The position numbers and the translations under genes were made by a program. DNA of 20,157 bases from Pyrobaculum sp. (GTDB lineage Archaea > Thermoproteota > Thermoprotei > Thermoproteales > Thermoproteaceae). Below the pieces are notes generated by a model. That model worked only from the letters and a program-made list of their open reading frames with translations, was not told the DNA's origin and searched no databases. The stretch is from contig JAEMPK010000110.1 of NCBI GenBank assembly GCA_022759345.1, positions 2,457 to 22,613 on the forward strand, given 5' to 3'. The number at the start of each line of letters is the position of its first letter. The first letter of the stretch is position 1. Shown piece by piece: positions 13,636 to 20,157 of this stretch.

Positions 13636-13687
13636 TGCTGATGACCTAAGGGTCTCCTGAACTGTGAAGAGAAGCTCCTGCTGAGGC
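13636..13687 (+). ncRNA. C/D box sRNA (2'-O-methylation guide)
   Basis: All four boxes are clear and evenly spaced: C TGATGA (13639-13644), a 12-nt guide (13645-13656), D' CTGA (13657-13660), a 4-nt spacer, C' TGAAGA (13665-13670), a 10-nt guide (13671-13680) and D CTGA (13681-13684). The length of about 50 nt is typical of hyperthermophilic archaeal sRNAs. By the D+5 rule the D' guide would direct methylation of the fifth base (C) of the complement GAGACCCUUAGG, and the D guide the fifth base (A) of CAGGAGCUUC. I could not assign the target RNA. A TATA box sits at the right distance upstream. Confidence 0.8.
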
Positions 13688-13740
13688 CCTCTAAATAAAG
13701 TAATTGTAACTATTATAAACCTAGGGAGTAGTGTTGTTTC

Positions 13741-14205
13741 ATGTATCTTCAACTTGTTGAGATCTCGTTGCTGGCTGTTGCCTTGGTTGCTTTGGTGTTG
13801 ATAATCTTCTTTATATCTCGTAGAGGGGCCCCATCTCCTACTGAGATGGGAGTTAGGTACACGCCGGGCGAACAGGAGATTTTAAAACAACTTGGTGAAC
13901 TAAAGGAGAGGGTGGACAAAATGATCCCGCCGTACGGGAGGGTGGGGTATATACCCTCTAGCATTGAGGAGTTGAAAGAGTTGCTCGGTTTCACATATGT
14001 CAAGCTTGGCGAAAGAGAAATAGGGGAAAGGCCCTCAGGTTTGGAAAAGGTTGAAGATCTAGATGTAGATTTTCTGCAGGCTAGGTTGGGAGATAACTAC
14101 GTCTATGTGGTGAAAAGAGGCGAGAAAAAGCTAACTGCTGCTGGGAGCCAACATCTTGACTACCTCACTGTGCGTTTTCTTCTTGAGTTTTTAGATTACA
14201 TCTAG
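13741..14205 (+). CDS. single-pass membrane-anchored protein of unknown function
   Basis: The 154-residue protein has an N-terminal membrane helix (about 4-26, LQLVEISLLAVALVALVLII) followed by RR, so the rest should be cytoplasmic by the positive-inside rule. A linker (31-42) leads to a short helical stretch (EQEILKQLGELKERVDKM), then a small alpha/beta region with SSIEELKELLGFTYVKLG and VYVVKRGEKKLTAAGSQHLDY. No family was recognised. The ATG at 13741 is 25 bp after ATTATAAACC. The 3' end overlaps the convergent AMMECR1 gene by 41 bp. Confidence 0.65.
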   Translation: MYLQLVEISLLAVALVALVLIIFFISRRGAPSPTEMGVRYTPGEQEILKQLGELKERVDKMIPPYGRVGYIPSSIEELKELLGFTYVKLGEREIGERPSGLEKVEDLDVDFLQARLGDNYVYVVKRGEKKLTAAGSQHLDYLTVRFLLEFLDYI

Positions 14206-14830
14206 CATACTCCGTAACTAAATCGCGTTCGTATACCTCGCCCATTGGTGAGGTTTCGCGGAAGATCTGTGCCTCGTATATATACAGCTTCGTTCGTCGA
14301 TCAAGCCAGCAATCCCCTGGAAGCCAAGCCTTTATGCAGACGTGCATTAAAAACTCTTCAGAGCTCCAACACTCCTCCACAGGCACCTGTGGCAAGAGAA
14401 GACCTGCATACGGTCCTCTTCTGACCACCAAGCCGTGGCGTCCTATCTTTACTATTTCTGGGTATCTTCTAGGGTCTTCGGTGAGTTGTGTTAATGGACT
14501 TAATACACTTACTTCGAAAATCACCTGTTGGAGTTCCTCGACTCGTAGCGCGGGGAAGCGCGGGTCTTGGCAACAAGCTCCTATGGCGCTGTAGACGGTG
14601 GCATACAAAGTGTTTTTATACCCCTCAGGATAGCCTATACACCCCCTGAGTTCATATTTACCGCCTTTTGCTGTTTCTATTGTCGTAAATACGCCGTAGT
14701 TGTCGCTAAGCAATTTGGGGGGCGGATCGCTCGGTATTTCTATTGTTCCGGTCTTTAGGTAAGTCTCTACGACGCGTCGCGCCGTCTTGACGAGATATGT
14801 GCCTTCTTCCAAGGAGTAAGGCCTAAACAT
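14165..14830 (-). CDS. AMMECR1-domain protein
   Basis: The 221-residue protein has the AMMECR1 signature LRGCIGYPEGYKNTLYATV with the invariant LRGCIG. GVFTTIETAKGGKYELRGCI precedes it, and further family landmarks are DPRFPALRVEEL, EVSVLSPLTQL, GRHGLVVRRGPYAGLLLPQVP and AWLPGDCW. The domain occurs in all three domains of life and in human AMMECR1. Archaeal genes often accompany MEMO and radical-SAM proteins, which are not seen here. A role in modifying a small molecule or protein has been suggested, but the biochemical activity is not settled. The ATG at 14830 lies about 24-26 bp from the AT-rich element at 14850-14859 shared with the divergent zinc microprotein gene. Its 3' end overlaps the plus-strand membrane protein by 41 bp. 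Confidence 0.93.
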   Translation of the reverse strand: MFRPYSLEEGTYLVKTARRVVETYLKTGTIEIPSDPPPKLLSDNYGVFTTIETAKGGKYELRGCIGYPEGYKNTLYATVYSAIGACCQDPRFPALRVEELQQVIFEVSVLSPLTQLTEDPRRYPEIVKIGRHGLVVRRGPYAGLLLPQVPVEECWSSEEFLMHVCIKAWLPGDCWLDRRTKLYIYEAQIFRETSPMGEVYERDLVTEYARCNLKTQEENAQ

Positions 14831-14848
14831 ATGTGATTGGTGTGAAAC

Positions 14849-14860
14849 AGATATTAATGG
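14849..14860. promoter_or_regulatory. single TATA box shared by divergent leaderless genes (AMMECR1 and zinc microprotein)
   Basis: AGATATTAATGG (14849-14860) is centred at the midpoint (14854) between the AMMECR1 ATG (14830, minus) and the microprotein ATG (14878, plus), giving about 24 bp to each start. With 47 bp between start codons it repeats the layout of the two other symmetric pairs. Confidence 0.6.
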
Positions 14861-14877
14861 CTTGTCGTTGAGTCAAT

Positions 14878-15105
14878 ATGCCGCTCTGTGCTGTATGTGG
14901 CAAAGAAGTGAATTTTAAAAATGTGGCGTATATAAATGGTAATATATTTGTATGTAAAGATTGTTTTCCACAATATTACATAAAAAATATATGTAAAATA
15001 GTTGAAAGAAGATTAAGAGGCGAAAACCCTCTTGCTTGCAACTTCTGTACGTACAAGAAGCAATGCGATGCCTATATCTCAAAGACTCTAAAATCGTTAA
15101 GCTGA
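14878..15105 (+). CDS. zinc-binding microprotein of unknown function, AT-rich
   Basis: The 75-residue protein has C4-A-V-C7 and C26-K-D-C29, a zinc-ribbon-type pair, and a second cysteine group near the C-terminus (C54-N-F-C57 and C63) that may bind another metal ion. The N-terminal half, C-x2-C-...-NVA-...-VC-x2-C, resembles the microprotein at 6998-7258. Base composition is very unlike the neighbours: only 9 G/C among the 60 bases 14941-15000, with TAT/AAA/ATA codons. That suggests recent acquisition or relaxed composition. The ATG at 14878 follows the shared TATA box by about 24 bp. The 3' end overlaps the convergent RNA methyltransferase gene by 9 bp. The function is not recognised. Confidence 0.7.
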   Translation: MPLCAVCGKEVNFKNVAYINGNIFVCKDCFPQYYIKNICKIVERRLRGENPLACNFCTYKKQCDAYISKTLKSLS

Positions 15106-16227
15106 TCGCCGTATCAATGCAAGGAAGAAACCAGGCGTGTTGTGTATGTGGGGAAGGAATCTTCTACACTCCGGACAGCCCCACCCAGGTGCGCCGATGG
15201 TTAACCCGGCATCCAGAGGCTCGGCCTTTGCCTTCCTTATGACCTCTTCGTTTTCTACGTAGGTGACGGTGCACGTGGAGTAGACGACGTAGGGTGCGAG
15301 CTTGAGGGCTGTTTTTAGGAACTGTAGCTGGTACTTAGCCAGCGTCTTTGCGGTTTCAAGCGTCGCTTTGTGATATAGCTTTGGGCGAACCCCGAGGTCT
15401 GTGCATGGAGGGTCTACGAGCGCCACGTGTGCTTTTAATCGTGGAAAGTCGCGGTCCAGATATCTGCTGTCGTGAAGCAGTATATCTACATGAGCTGTTA
15501 ACCCAAGCCGCGTGATTTCGGAGTTCATTTTAGCTATCTTAGGGCGTGATCTGTCTACTGCTGTTACGCGGATTCCCATCTGGGCTAGGTGTGTGGTCTT
15601 GCCGCCTGGTGCCGCATTGAGGTCTATCGCAGTGGCGGCGTTAAGAAACCGCACGACGTGGCCGACGGCGATTGCAGGAAGGCTTTGGCTGTAGAACAGC
15701 CCATCTCTGTACTCCGGCAATTCTCTTATCTTCGGCGTCTTGTAAAGAGACTTCTCCACCTTTACGAACAAGCCTTGTCTTGTCTTCATGATTTCCTCGC
15801 TGTCGGACGCAGCGACGCCGTATGCGACCACCTTTCCATTGTCGGCAACTATGTTGACCTCTTCGCCTTTTTTTATCCGTTCGGTCTTTATTACGCCAGG
15901 TGCGTAGAGGTCGGCGCCTAACATGACGCTCTCAGCCGCCTTTTTGTCTACGACGACCTTCTTCTTTGCGTCTGGTATTTGGAAGGGGCCTTCTACGGGC
16001 GTCCACAGCGCGTCGTCGAAAAATTCGTCTCTGTAGATTGAGATGCCTCTTGAATTGAGACGCTTGAGAAGTTCTTGGGGTGTGGTTTTTGCCGTGTTTA
16101 CTCTTATGTAGTAACGCGGCGGAGGTGTGGTGATTGAGCGGAATAACGCGTCTATTTCAGAGTCTGACAGATATTCGAGGAGGTGTCGGTAGAGTCCCTC
16201 GTCAATCTCAATGCCATAGAAATTCAT
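15097..16227 (-). CDS. RNA (cytosine-5) methyltransferase with internal PUA domain, NSUN6-like
   Basis: The 376-residue protein has an N-terminal region (RYYIRVNTAKTTPQELLKRL), a PUA-like insert (about 90-160, ADLYAPGVIKTERIKKGEEV...GVAAS) and a Rossmann SAM domain. Motif I is DLNAAPGGKTTHLA (202-215), motif IV DPPC with Cys275 (release cysteine) and motif VI YSTCT with the nucleophile Cys319. It ends RRFLPHIHNTPGFFLALI, as in the RsmB/NOP2/NSUN family. The PUA domain placed before the catalytic core is the NSUN6 arrangement, which in humans and Pyrococcus modifies C72 of tRNA. The same target is plausible here but inferred. The ATG overlaps the stop of the upstream winged-helix gene (ATGA), so the two are co-translated. 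Confidence 0.9.
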   Translation of the reverse strand: MNFYGIEIDEGLYRHLLEYLSDSEIDALFRSITTPPPRYYIRVNTAKTTPQELLKRLNSRGISIYRDEFFDDALWTPVEGPFQIPDAKKKVVVDKKAAESVMLGADLYAPGVIKTERIKKGEEVNIVADNGKVVAYGVAASDSEEIMKTRQGLFVKVEKSLYKTPKIRELPEYRDGLFYSQSLPAIAVGHVVRFLNAATAIDLNAAPGGKTTHLAQMGIRVTAVDRSRPKIAKMNSEITRLGLTAHVDILLHDSRYLDRDFPRLKAHVALVDPPCTDLGVRPKLYHKATLETAKTLAKYQLQFLKTALKLAPYVVYSTCTVTYVENEEVIRKAKAEPLDAGLTIGAPGWGCPECRRFLPHIHNTPGFFLALIRRSA

Positions 16228-16541
16228 CTATTTATTATCTTTGCAAGGAGTTCTTTTGCTCTTTCGGGGTCTTTTTTCACCAATTGCCATAGTTCGTCTT
16301 CAGATTTTAAGACGTAGCGGTAGGTCTTATTCTTCTTAGACTCAGGCGCCGTAGTTAGAAATCTGTGGCGGGAAAGCTTTTGGAGGAGCCGTGCAGCCTT
16401 CAATATGGCGCCGTGGTCTGTGCCTAGACCTGCTAGTTTCGCCAAGGATGTTGCCTTTATGCTGACTACGCGCCCTTTTGCATTAAGCAAGAGAACGATT
16501 AGAGCTTCTATAAGTCTTTTTTCGATATTTTCGAATTTCAT
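16224..16541 (-). CDS. small winged-helix-like protein, coupled to the RNA methyltransferase
   Basis: The 105-residue basic protein has a helical N-terminus (FENIEKRLIEALIVLLL), then IKATSLAKLAGLGTDHGAIL and KAARLLQKLSRHRFL, which read as a helix-turn-helix followed by a basic wing (TTAPESKKNKTYRYVL), and a charged C-terminal helix. This looks like a small winged-helix nucleic-acid binder. It may regulate transcription or assist RNA binding by the enzyme encoded after it. Its stop overlaps the methyltransferase ATG by 4 bp, arguing for a shared process. The ATG at 16541 is about 24 bp after TTTTTAAATATAG (16559-16571), consistent with a leaderless start for the two-gene operon. Confidence 0.65.
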   Translation of the reverse strand: MKFENIEKRLIEALIVLLLNAKGRVVSIKATSLAKLAGLGTDHGAILKAARLLQKLSRHRFLTTAPESKKNKTYRYVLKSEDELWQLVKKDPERAKELLAKIINR

Positions 16542-16648
16542 TAGTGCCTGTTTTTACTATATTTAAAAACTTTGATACCTTTGTATAGTTTTTATCTTAG
16601 GGCTCTCTTTTTAAGTAATTATGCAGTTTAATCCCGATTTTTGCCGTA

Positions 16649-17746
16649 TCAAGATTTTAGCAATCTACGTAAGTTCTTAGCAAGCGGCTGTGTTGCGACG
16701 CCTCTTTCTGTGATTATGCCTGTTATAAACTTCGGCGGCGTGACGTCAAAAACGGGGTTAAGCACAGCCACGTCTCTTAACGTGACATACACCCTCCCCT
16801 GTTCTGATCTCGCAGTACGGACCTCGTCTGGGTCTCTCTCTTCTATCTTGACGTCATCTACCTTACTCAGGGGGTCGATGGTGCTAGTCGGCGCCAGCAC
16901 GTAAAACGGTATGCCGAATTCGTGGGCTAACACCGCCTCGTTGAGGGTGCCTATTTTGTTATACACATGGCCGTCGAGGAGTATGCGGTCTGCGCCCACC
17001 ATGACTATGTTCACCAGCCGTCTGTACATCACAAATCCCACCGCAGTATCTGCGATAAGGGTCGTTGGCACTCCGTTGTGGATAAGTTCGTAAACCGTGA
17101 GTCTGGCGCCCTGTTGCCAAGGCCTAGTCTCTGGCGCAATAACCGATACACGTTTCCCCACTATGTTGGCTACGTAGATGGGTGCAGTGGCTGTGCCTAA
17201 TCCCGTCCCCGTGGCCAAGCCTCCGGCGTTGCATATGGTGAGGACCACGTCGCCGTCCTCTAACATCTCGGCGCCGTAGAGACCCATTCTAATTTCTGCG
17301 TCGAGCTCCTCCTCGAATATCCTCTTTGCCTCCTCTTCTAACATGTCGGTGAGCTCTGCGGCGGAGGAAGTTTTTCCTGCGAGTTCCAGTGCTCTGTTGT
17401 ACATACGATTAAGCGCCCAGAAGAGATTCACGGCCGTAGGCCTAGTCTTAGCGAGCACCTCCCTCGCTGAGGACAACGTAACTAACGCCTCTTCTATGGT
17501 CTTTGGCTTCTTCTCTTTTAAGGCGATCACCATGCCGAATGCAGCTGTGATTCCTATGGCAGGTGCGCCTCTGACGACCATGTCCCGTATAGCTTCTGCA
17601 ACCTCAGCCACGGTCTTTGTCTCTATGTATCTTGTCTCAAACGGCAAAACTCTCTGGTCAAGTAACACAAGTCTGTCGCCCCTCCACTCTATGGGCCTTA
17701 TCTTTGGCTTGAATCGGTGCCTTATCTCCTCCACAAGTTTCTCCAT
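16649..17746 (-). CDS. mtnA: S-methyl-5-thioribose-1-phosphate isomerase (MtnA), eIF2B-related fold
   Basis: Isomerises methylthioribose 1-phosphate to methylthioribulose 1-phosphate in methionine salvage. The 365-residue protein has VVRGAPAIGITAAFG (57-71), TICNAGGLATGTGLGTA (Cys172 at the place of the catalytic Cys160 of the Bacillus enzyme), APETRPWQQGARLT (204-217), GADRI with Asp253 (the catalytic Asp240 equivalent) and NKIGT (263-267). These features separate MtnA from the related eIF2B subunits and ribose-1,5-bisphosphate isomerase, which lack the full set. The ATG at 17746 lies 25-35 bp from ACATATTTACGG (17770-17781), so transcription probably begins a few bases upstream. Other methionine-salvage genes are not in the window. 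Confidence 0.92.
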   Translation of the reverse strand: MEKLVEEIRHRFKPKIRPIEWRGDRLVLLDQRVLPFETRYIETKTVAEVAEAIRDMVVRGAPAIGITAAFGMVIALKEKKPKTIEEALVTLSSAREVLAKTRPTAVNLFWALNRMYNRALELAGKTSSAAELTDMLEEEAKRIFEEELDAEIRMGLYGAEMLEDGDVVLTICNAGGLATGTGLGTATAPIYVANIVGKRVSVIAPETRPWQQGARLTVYELIHNGVPTTLIADTAVGFVMYRRLVNIVMVGADRILLDGHVYNKIGTLNEAVLAHEFGIPFYVLAPTSTIDPLSKVDDVKIEERDPDEVRTARSEQGRVYVTLRDVAVLNPVFDVTPPKFITGIITERGVATQPLAKNLRRLLKS

Positions 17747-17816
17747 ACTAGCACAGTTTTGAATGCCGTAAATATGTTGTCGTGATAGTATATAGGCGGT
17801 TGTCGGTGGGAAGTCT

Positions 17817-18410
17817 CTAGGCCTGTTTCTTCAGCTTCTCGCAGAGCTTTGGCAACAGTTTCGCGATTTTTACAGCTTGGAGTAAGGTGTCGAAGTTTCT
17901 CGCCTCTCGCGGTAGTTTGTTAAACAAAGTTTCACAGTTTATCTTTTCGCAGACGCAACTTACGTCTGGGCAGCTTTCAATAGCCTCTATCTCGTTTACC
18001 TGTAAGTTGGTTACTATGGTGGTTATGACGGCGAGTGACCTAACGAGGGCGTTTGTGAAGGCTGTGTACAAGTCGTCGACTGAAAGAAATATGTAGTCTG
18101 GCAACAGCACCACCTCAACGCCGAGTTCTTTGGCCAGCTCTCTAGCGCCCTCTTCTGCGTACCCTCGGGCTATCACAAGAGGCTTAGCCCCTATGAGCTT
18201 CGCGTTGATATAGGCCTGCCTAATGCCTGTGATATCGATTTTACCTGCCTTGACCTCGACCGCGTAGGTGTTTCCGTCTCCATCAACGGCCAGTATATCG
18301 ACTTCGCCCACCTCCACGCCGTTTCGGTATATTCGATGCCGTGACGCCTTCGGAAACAGTCCAAGGGCTGGGAGTAGGTCTAATATGTAGCGCTCAAACC
18401 GAGCACCCAT
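17817..18410 (-). CDS. RecB-like PD-(D/E)XK nuclease with a C-terminal four-cysteine cluster
   Basis: The N-terminal 110 residues of this 197-residue protein form a RecB-type nuclease core: GARFERYILDLL (helix with Glu6), GVEVGEVDILAVDGDGNTYA with Asp38, VEVKAGK with Glu52 and Lys54, and GIRQAYINA with Gln65, the QxxxY-like motif IVa. A hydrophobic helix (about 116-135) and a second domain follow. The latter has four cysteines in 13 residues (147, 152, 154, 159; C-x4-C-x-C-x4-C), which could bind zinc or an Fe-S cluster or form disulfides, then a basic helical tail. It is presumably a DNA-repair or processing nuclease; the substrate is unknown. It follows the orc1/cdc6-arsR pair by 83 bp and has its own GTTAAAAC box (about 18431-18438) 25 bp before the ATG. 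Confidence 0.75.
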   Translation of the reverse strand: MGARFERYILDLLPALGLFPKASRHRIYRNGVEVGEVDILAVDGDGNTYAVEVKAGKIDITGIRQAYINAKLIGAKPLVIARGYAEEGARELAKELGVEVVLLPDYIFLSVDDLYTAFTNALVRSLAVITTIVTNLQVNEIEAIESCPDVSCVCEKINCETLFNKLPREARNFDTLLQAVKIAKLLPKLCEKLKKQA

Positions 18411-18493
18411 GAGGTTTTATGGGTGTCGTGTTTTAACTCTAACGCAAATCGCCCAGCGCATCTTAGGGAGAAGGTCTTGCCCCCTGGACGGGG

Positions 18494-18784
18494 TCAGCCC
18501 TGTGGGGAGATGTGTCTGGTTTTTAGTTTTTCGTCGATTTCTTCTAACGCCTTTGCCAGCGCCTCGACGAGGTTCGTATTCCGTAGTCTGACCAGCCTAG
18601 CGCGTCCTATACGCCTCTCTTCTACTATTCCATATCTAGAGAGGAACTTGAGATGGGCTACGAGCTGGCTGTAGTTGGTCTCCAGCCTCTTTGCGAGCTC
18701 TGTGGCGTTTACCTCGCCGGTCTTCCACAGAGCCAATATTATGCGTATCCGAAGCGGTGCGCCGAGCACCTCCTCTACAGTCAT
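18494..18784 (-). CDS. ArsR-type winged-helix transcription regulator
   Basis: The 96-residue protein has the compact ArsR/MarR-like layout. LGAPLRIRIILALWKTGEVN forms helix 1 and the turn, ATELAKRLETNYSQLVAHLKFL the helix-turn-helix (about 27-48), and YGIVEERRIGRARLVRL the wing (51-67). A C-terminal helix (NLVEALAKALEEIDEKL) is suited to dimerisation. There are no cysteine metal sites, so a metal-sensor role is unlikely. The ATG overlaps the stop of orc1/cdc6 by 4 bp, so it is co-translated with the initiator. It may regulate its own operon, by inference from position. Confidence 0.8.
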   Translation of the reverse strand: MTVEEVLGAPLRIRIILALWKTGEVNATELAKRLETNYSQLVAHLKFLSRYGIVEERRIGRARLVRLRNTNLVEALAKALEEIDEKLKTRHISPQG

Positions 18785-19950
18785 CTAAGCTCCTCTTTAA
18801 TCATCTTAGTGAGGAGCAATTCAAGTGTCTCTAGAGGTTCTGTTCCTATGGATATCAATGTGGTGCGTCCCCGAACTCCTTCGCCTTTTTTGTTCTGTCG
18901 AGTCTCTATAATGCCTTTATCTCTTAAGTCGTTTAGATACGTCCATAATTGACTATGTACTCTCGGTTTTTCGCCGTATTCTTCACAAACGATTTTATAA
19001 ACCTCCTCTGCGTCGCCGAAAGTCACATACGACATTCGTGAAGTCTTAAGAGCCCTTACGATGGCTAGTAGAAATAATTTTTCATGCAACGGCAAACCTG
19101 CAAGCACCTCTTCAGAAACGCCGAATAAGACCTCTTTTGATGACCGCCTGACATCCTCCGGGGTTATCTGTCTCCGACCGTTTTGTTGCGCCACATAGGC
19201 GGCTCTGTAGAGTATATCTATGGCGAGTCTGGCATCGCCTTTGTTTGTGTCTAATGGACCTTGGGCCCCTGTAATGTCAGCAATCATTTGAAGTACATCT
19301 TCGCCATAAGAGCCTTCTGCAAGCCCCGTCCTGGCCCTGTCAAGAAGTATATCAAAGATCTGGTCTTTAGTATAGGGAGCAAATCTGACGACTGACTTGC
19401 CCATAATTCCTCTAGTGGAAGGATCTAGGTTATTCAGGACTGTATCGTTGTGGCCTACTATGGCTAAGGCGATTCTAAACGTGCCGAGTTTATCAGATTC
19501 CTGTCCTAATCTGATAAACGTAGAGAGTATATCCGGCGCGAAGTTAAAAGCATCATCTAAGACTAGAAAAACATAGAGATCTCGCTCACGTAGATGTTCG
19601 ACTAAAAGAGCTAGAAATTCATCTTTACTTAAGCCCCGTCTTGGAAACGGGATATTTAACGACCTAGCAACTTCTACAATAACAGCTGTGAAATTTCTAT
19701 AAAGGAACCCATTTATATATACAAAGCGTGCTTTTGAATCATTTTGTCGCAACTCCCAGAGCTTACGTAGAGTTACGGTTTTGCCTGTGCCAGGTCTACC
19801 GAGAAGAGTCACTCTTGGATAATGATGCCCCGGATTTCGTAACCAACTACCTAAAATCATATCTAGTTGCTGTAGCTGTTGCTCTCTATGCGGAAGCCTA
19901 GGCGGCACATAACTCGGCGAGAACACAGCCTCGTCAACAATAATAGCCAT
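18781..19950 (-). CDS. cdc6: Orc1/Cdc6 replication initiator, AAA+ ATPase
   Basis: Binds replication origins and loads the MCM helicase. The 389-residue protein has the family N-terminus FSPSYVPPRLPHREQQLQQL, Walker A GRPGTGKT (51-58), Walker B VFLVLDDAF (D132, D133), a sensor 1 region IVGHND (164-169), sensor 2 GDARLAIDIL (238-247) and a C-terminal winged helix (about 290-389, LHEKLFLLAIVRAL...YLNDLRDKGII). The usual Walker B glutamate is Asp133, a conservative change that may affect hydrolysis. The ATG at 19950 is 24-25 bp after ATTATAAATA (19969-19977). The gene heads an operon with the ArsR-like regulator, and its upstream DNA is strongly AT-rich, as expected for an adjacent origin. Confidence 0.93.
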   Translation of the reverse strand: MAIIVDEAVFSPSYVPPRLPHREQQLQQLDMILGSWLRNPGHHYPRVTLLGRPGTGKTVTLRKLWELRQNDSKARFVYINGFLYRNFTAVIVEVARSLNIPFPRRGLSKDEFLALLVEHLRERDLYVFLVLDDAFNFAPDILSTFIRLGQESDKLGTFRIALAIVGHNDTVLNNLDPSTRGIMGKSVVRFAPYTKDQIFDILLDRARTGLAEGSYGEDVLQMIADITGAQGPLDTNKGDARLAIDILYRAAYVAQQNGRRQITPEDVRRSSKEVLFGVSEEVLAGLPLHEKLFLLAIVRALKTSRMSYVTFGDAEEVYKIVCEEYGEKPRVHSQLWTYLNDLRDKGIIETRQNKKGEGVRGRTTLISIGTEPLETLELLLTKMIKEELR

Positions 19951-20157
19951 GAAGACTTAAACAAAGCCATTATAAATACTTTCAGTCTACATAAAACTCT
20001 ATACACATAAGTTCATCAAAAGTGTCAGCTAACTCTACGAATAAAAAAGAGCGTGCCAATCTTCATAACATGACAATTTTCACATACAGGATTTTCATAA
20101 AAAATATCATCAAAATAATATATTTCTCTTATTAAAACCCTAAAATATTTATAATTT
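19951..20157. other. AT-rich intergenic DNA upstream of orc1/cdc6, candidate replication origin
   Basis: No coding frame longer than about 21 codons was found. The cdc6 TATA box occupies 19969-19977. The distal part is very AT-rich: 25 G/C among the 117 bases 20041-20157 by my count. Short repeated TTTTCA-A/T-ATA elements occur near 20077-20101. Archaeal origins commonly lie beside orc1/cdc6 and contain an AT-rich unwinding element. I could not recognise a canonical origin recognition box with its G-string, and the region continues beyond the window. Confidence 0.35.

Larger units (their letters stand above)
13318..13740. other. 423-bp stretch between larger genes
   Basis: It holds a short inverted repeat around 13348-13365 (CGGC-ATATA-GCCG core) just past the protease stop, a small minus-strand membrane-protein frame (13396-13554), its promoter region near 13570-13581, the sRNA promoter and gene (13607-13687), and the promoter of the next gene (ATTATAAACC, centre about 13716). 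Confidence 0.6.

Noticed and set aside
16621..16680. Plus-strand 19-codon frame starting at ATG 16621
   Set aside because: Very short, overlapping the mtnA 3' end, with the AT-rich element only about 12 bp upstream.
18465..18500. CCCC-GTCCA-GGGG hairpin after the ArsR gene as a terminator or tRNA fragment
   Set aside because: It has a short stem, no U-tract and no tRNA-like arms.
19960..20020. Minus-strand TGATGA followed by CTGA upstream of orc1/cdc6, as a C/D sRNA
   Set aside because: The interval is about 27 nt with no internal D'/C' pair, and the would-be guides are simple AT-rich sequence.
1..20157. CRISPR array, insertion sequence, prophage or defence island
   Set aside because: No regularly spaced repeats, transposase or integrase motifs, or terminal inverted repeats were seen; the two nucleases stand alone without methyltransferase or toxin partners.

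Overview
This window reads as a hyperthermophilic crenarchaeon of the order Thermoproteales, most likely Pyrobaculum or a close relative. The reasons are archaeal-type genes throughout (A-type ATP synthase subunits, Orc1/Cdc6, DUF763, AMMECR1, an Ard1-like acetyltransferase, a stomatin/NfeD pair), no recognisable Shine-Dalgarno sites, and TATA-like boxes centred about 23-26 bp before most start codons. That last pattern implies mostly leaderless mRNAs. The species call is inference from style, not from a search.

Layout. 1-484 (-): 5' part of a membrane protein resembling the archaeal TadC/FlaJ secretion family. 557-2641: acetyltransferase and pyrB on the minus strand, pyrF divergent on the plus strand. 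2638-5089: DUF763 (-) and a phosphohexomutase (+), divergent from one TATA box. 5071-6477 (-): FAD oxidoreductase with a C-terminal four-cysteine [2Fe-2S]-type site. 6516-7866: a C/D box sRNA, a PD-(D/E)XK nuclease (+), a zinc-ribbon microprotein and a four-helix membrane protein (both -), and a second C/D-like sRNA. 7864-10269: A-type ATP synthase genes, with a coiled-coil stalk subunit and subunit C on the plus strand facing proteolipid K, an unannotated 49-residue gene and subunit D on the minus strand. 10316-13317 (+): circularly permuted GTPase, then the translationally coupled stomatin/NfeD protease pair. 13318-13740: a probable 52-residue membrane protein (-) and a clear C/D box sRNA (+). 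13741-16541: membrane-anchored protein (+), AMMECR1 (-), AT-rich zinc microprotein (+), NSUN6-like RNA m5C methyltransferase with a winged-helix partner (-). 16649-19950 (-): MtnA, a RecB-like nuclease with a tight cysteine cluster, an ArsR-type regulator and Orc1/Cdc6. 19951-20157: AT-rich DNA upstream of orc1/cdc6, a candidate origin region that runs off the window.

Themes. Genes are packed with 1-4 bp start/stop overlaps or converging 3' ends. Several divergent pairs share a single central TATA box with the two start codons about 46-47 bp apart. Two C/D-type sRNA candidates have promoters interleaved with the divergent gene, each TATA box lying on the partner's transcript start. I see no CRISPR array, transposon, tRNA or rRNA. 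No defence or other wholly new multi-gene system is evident; the most novel items are the small RNAs, the microproteins and the promoter architecture.
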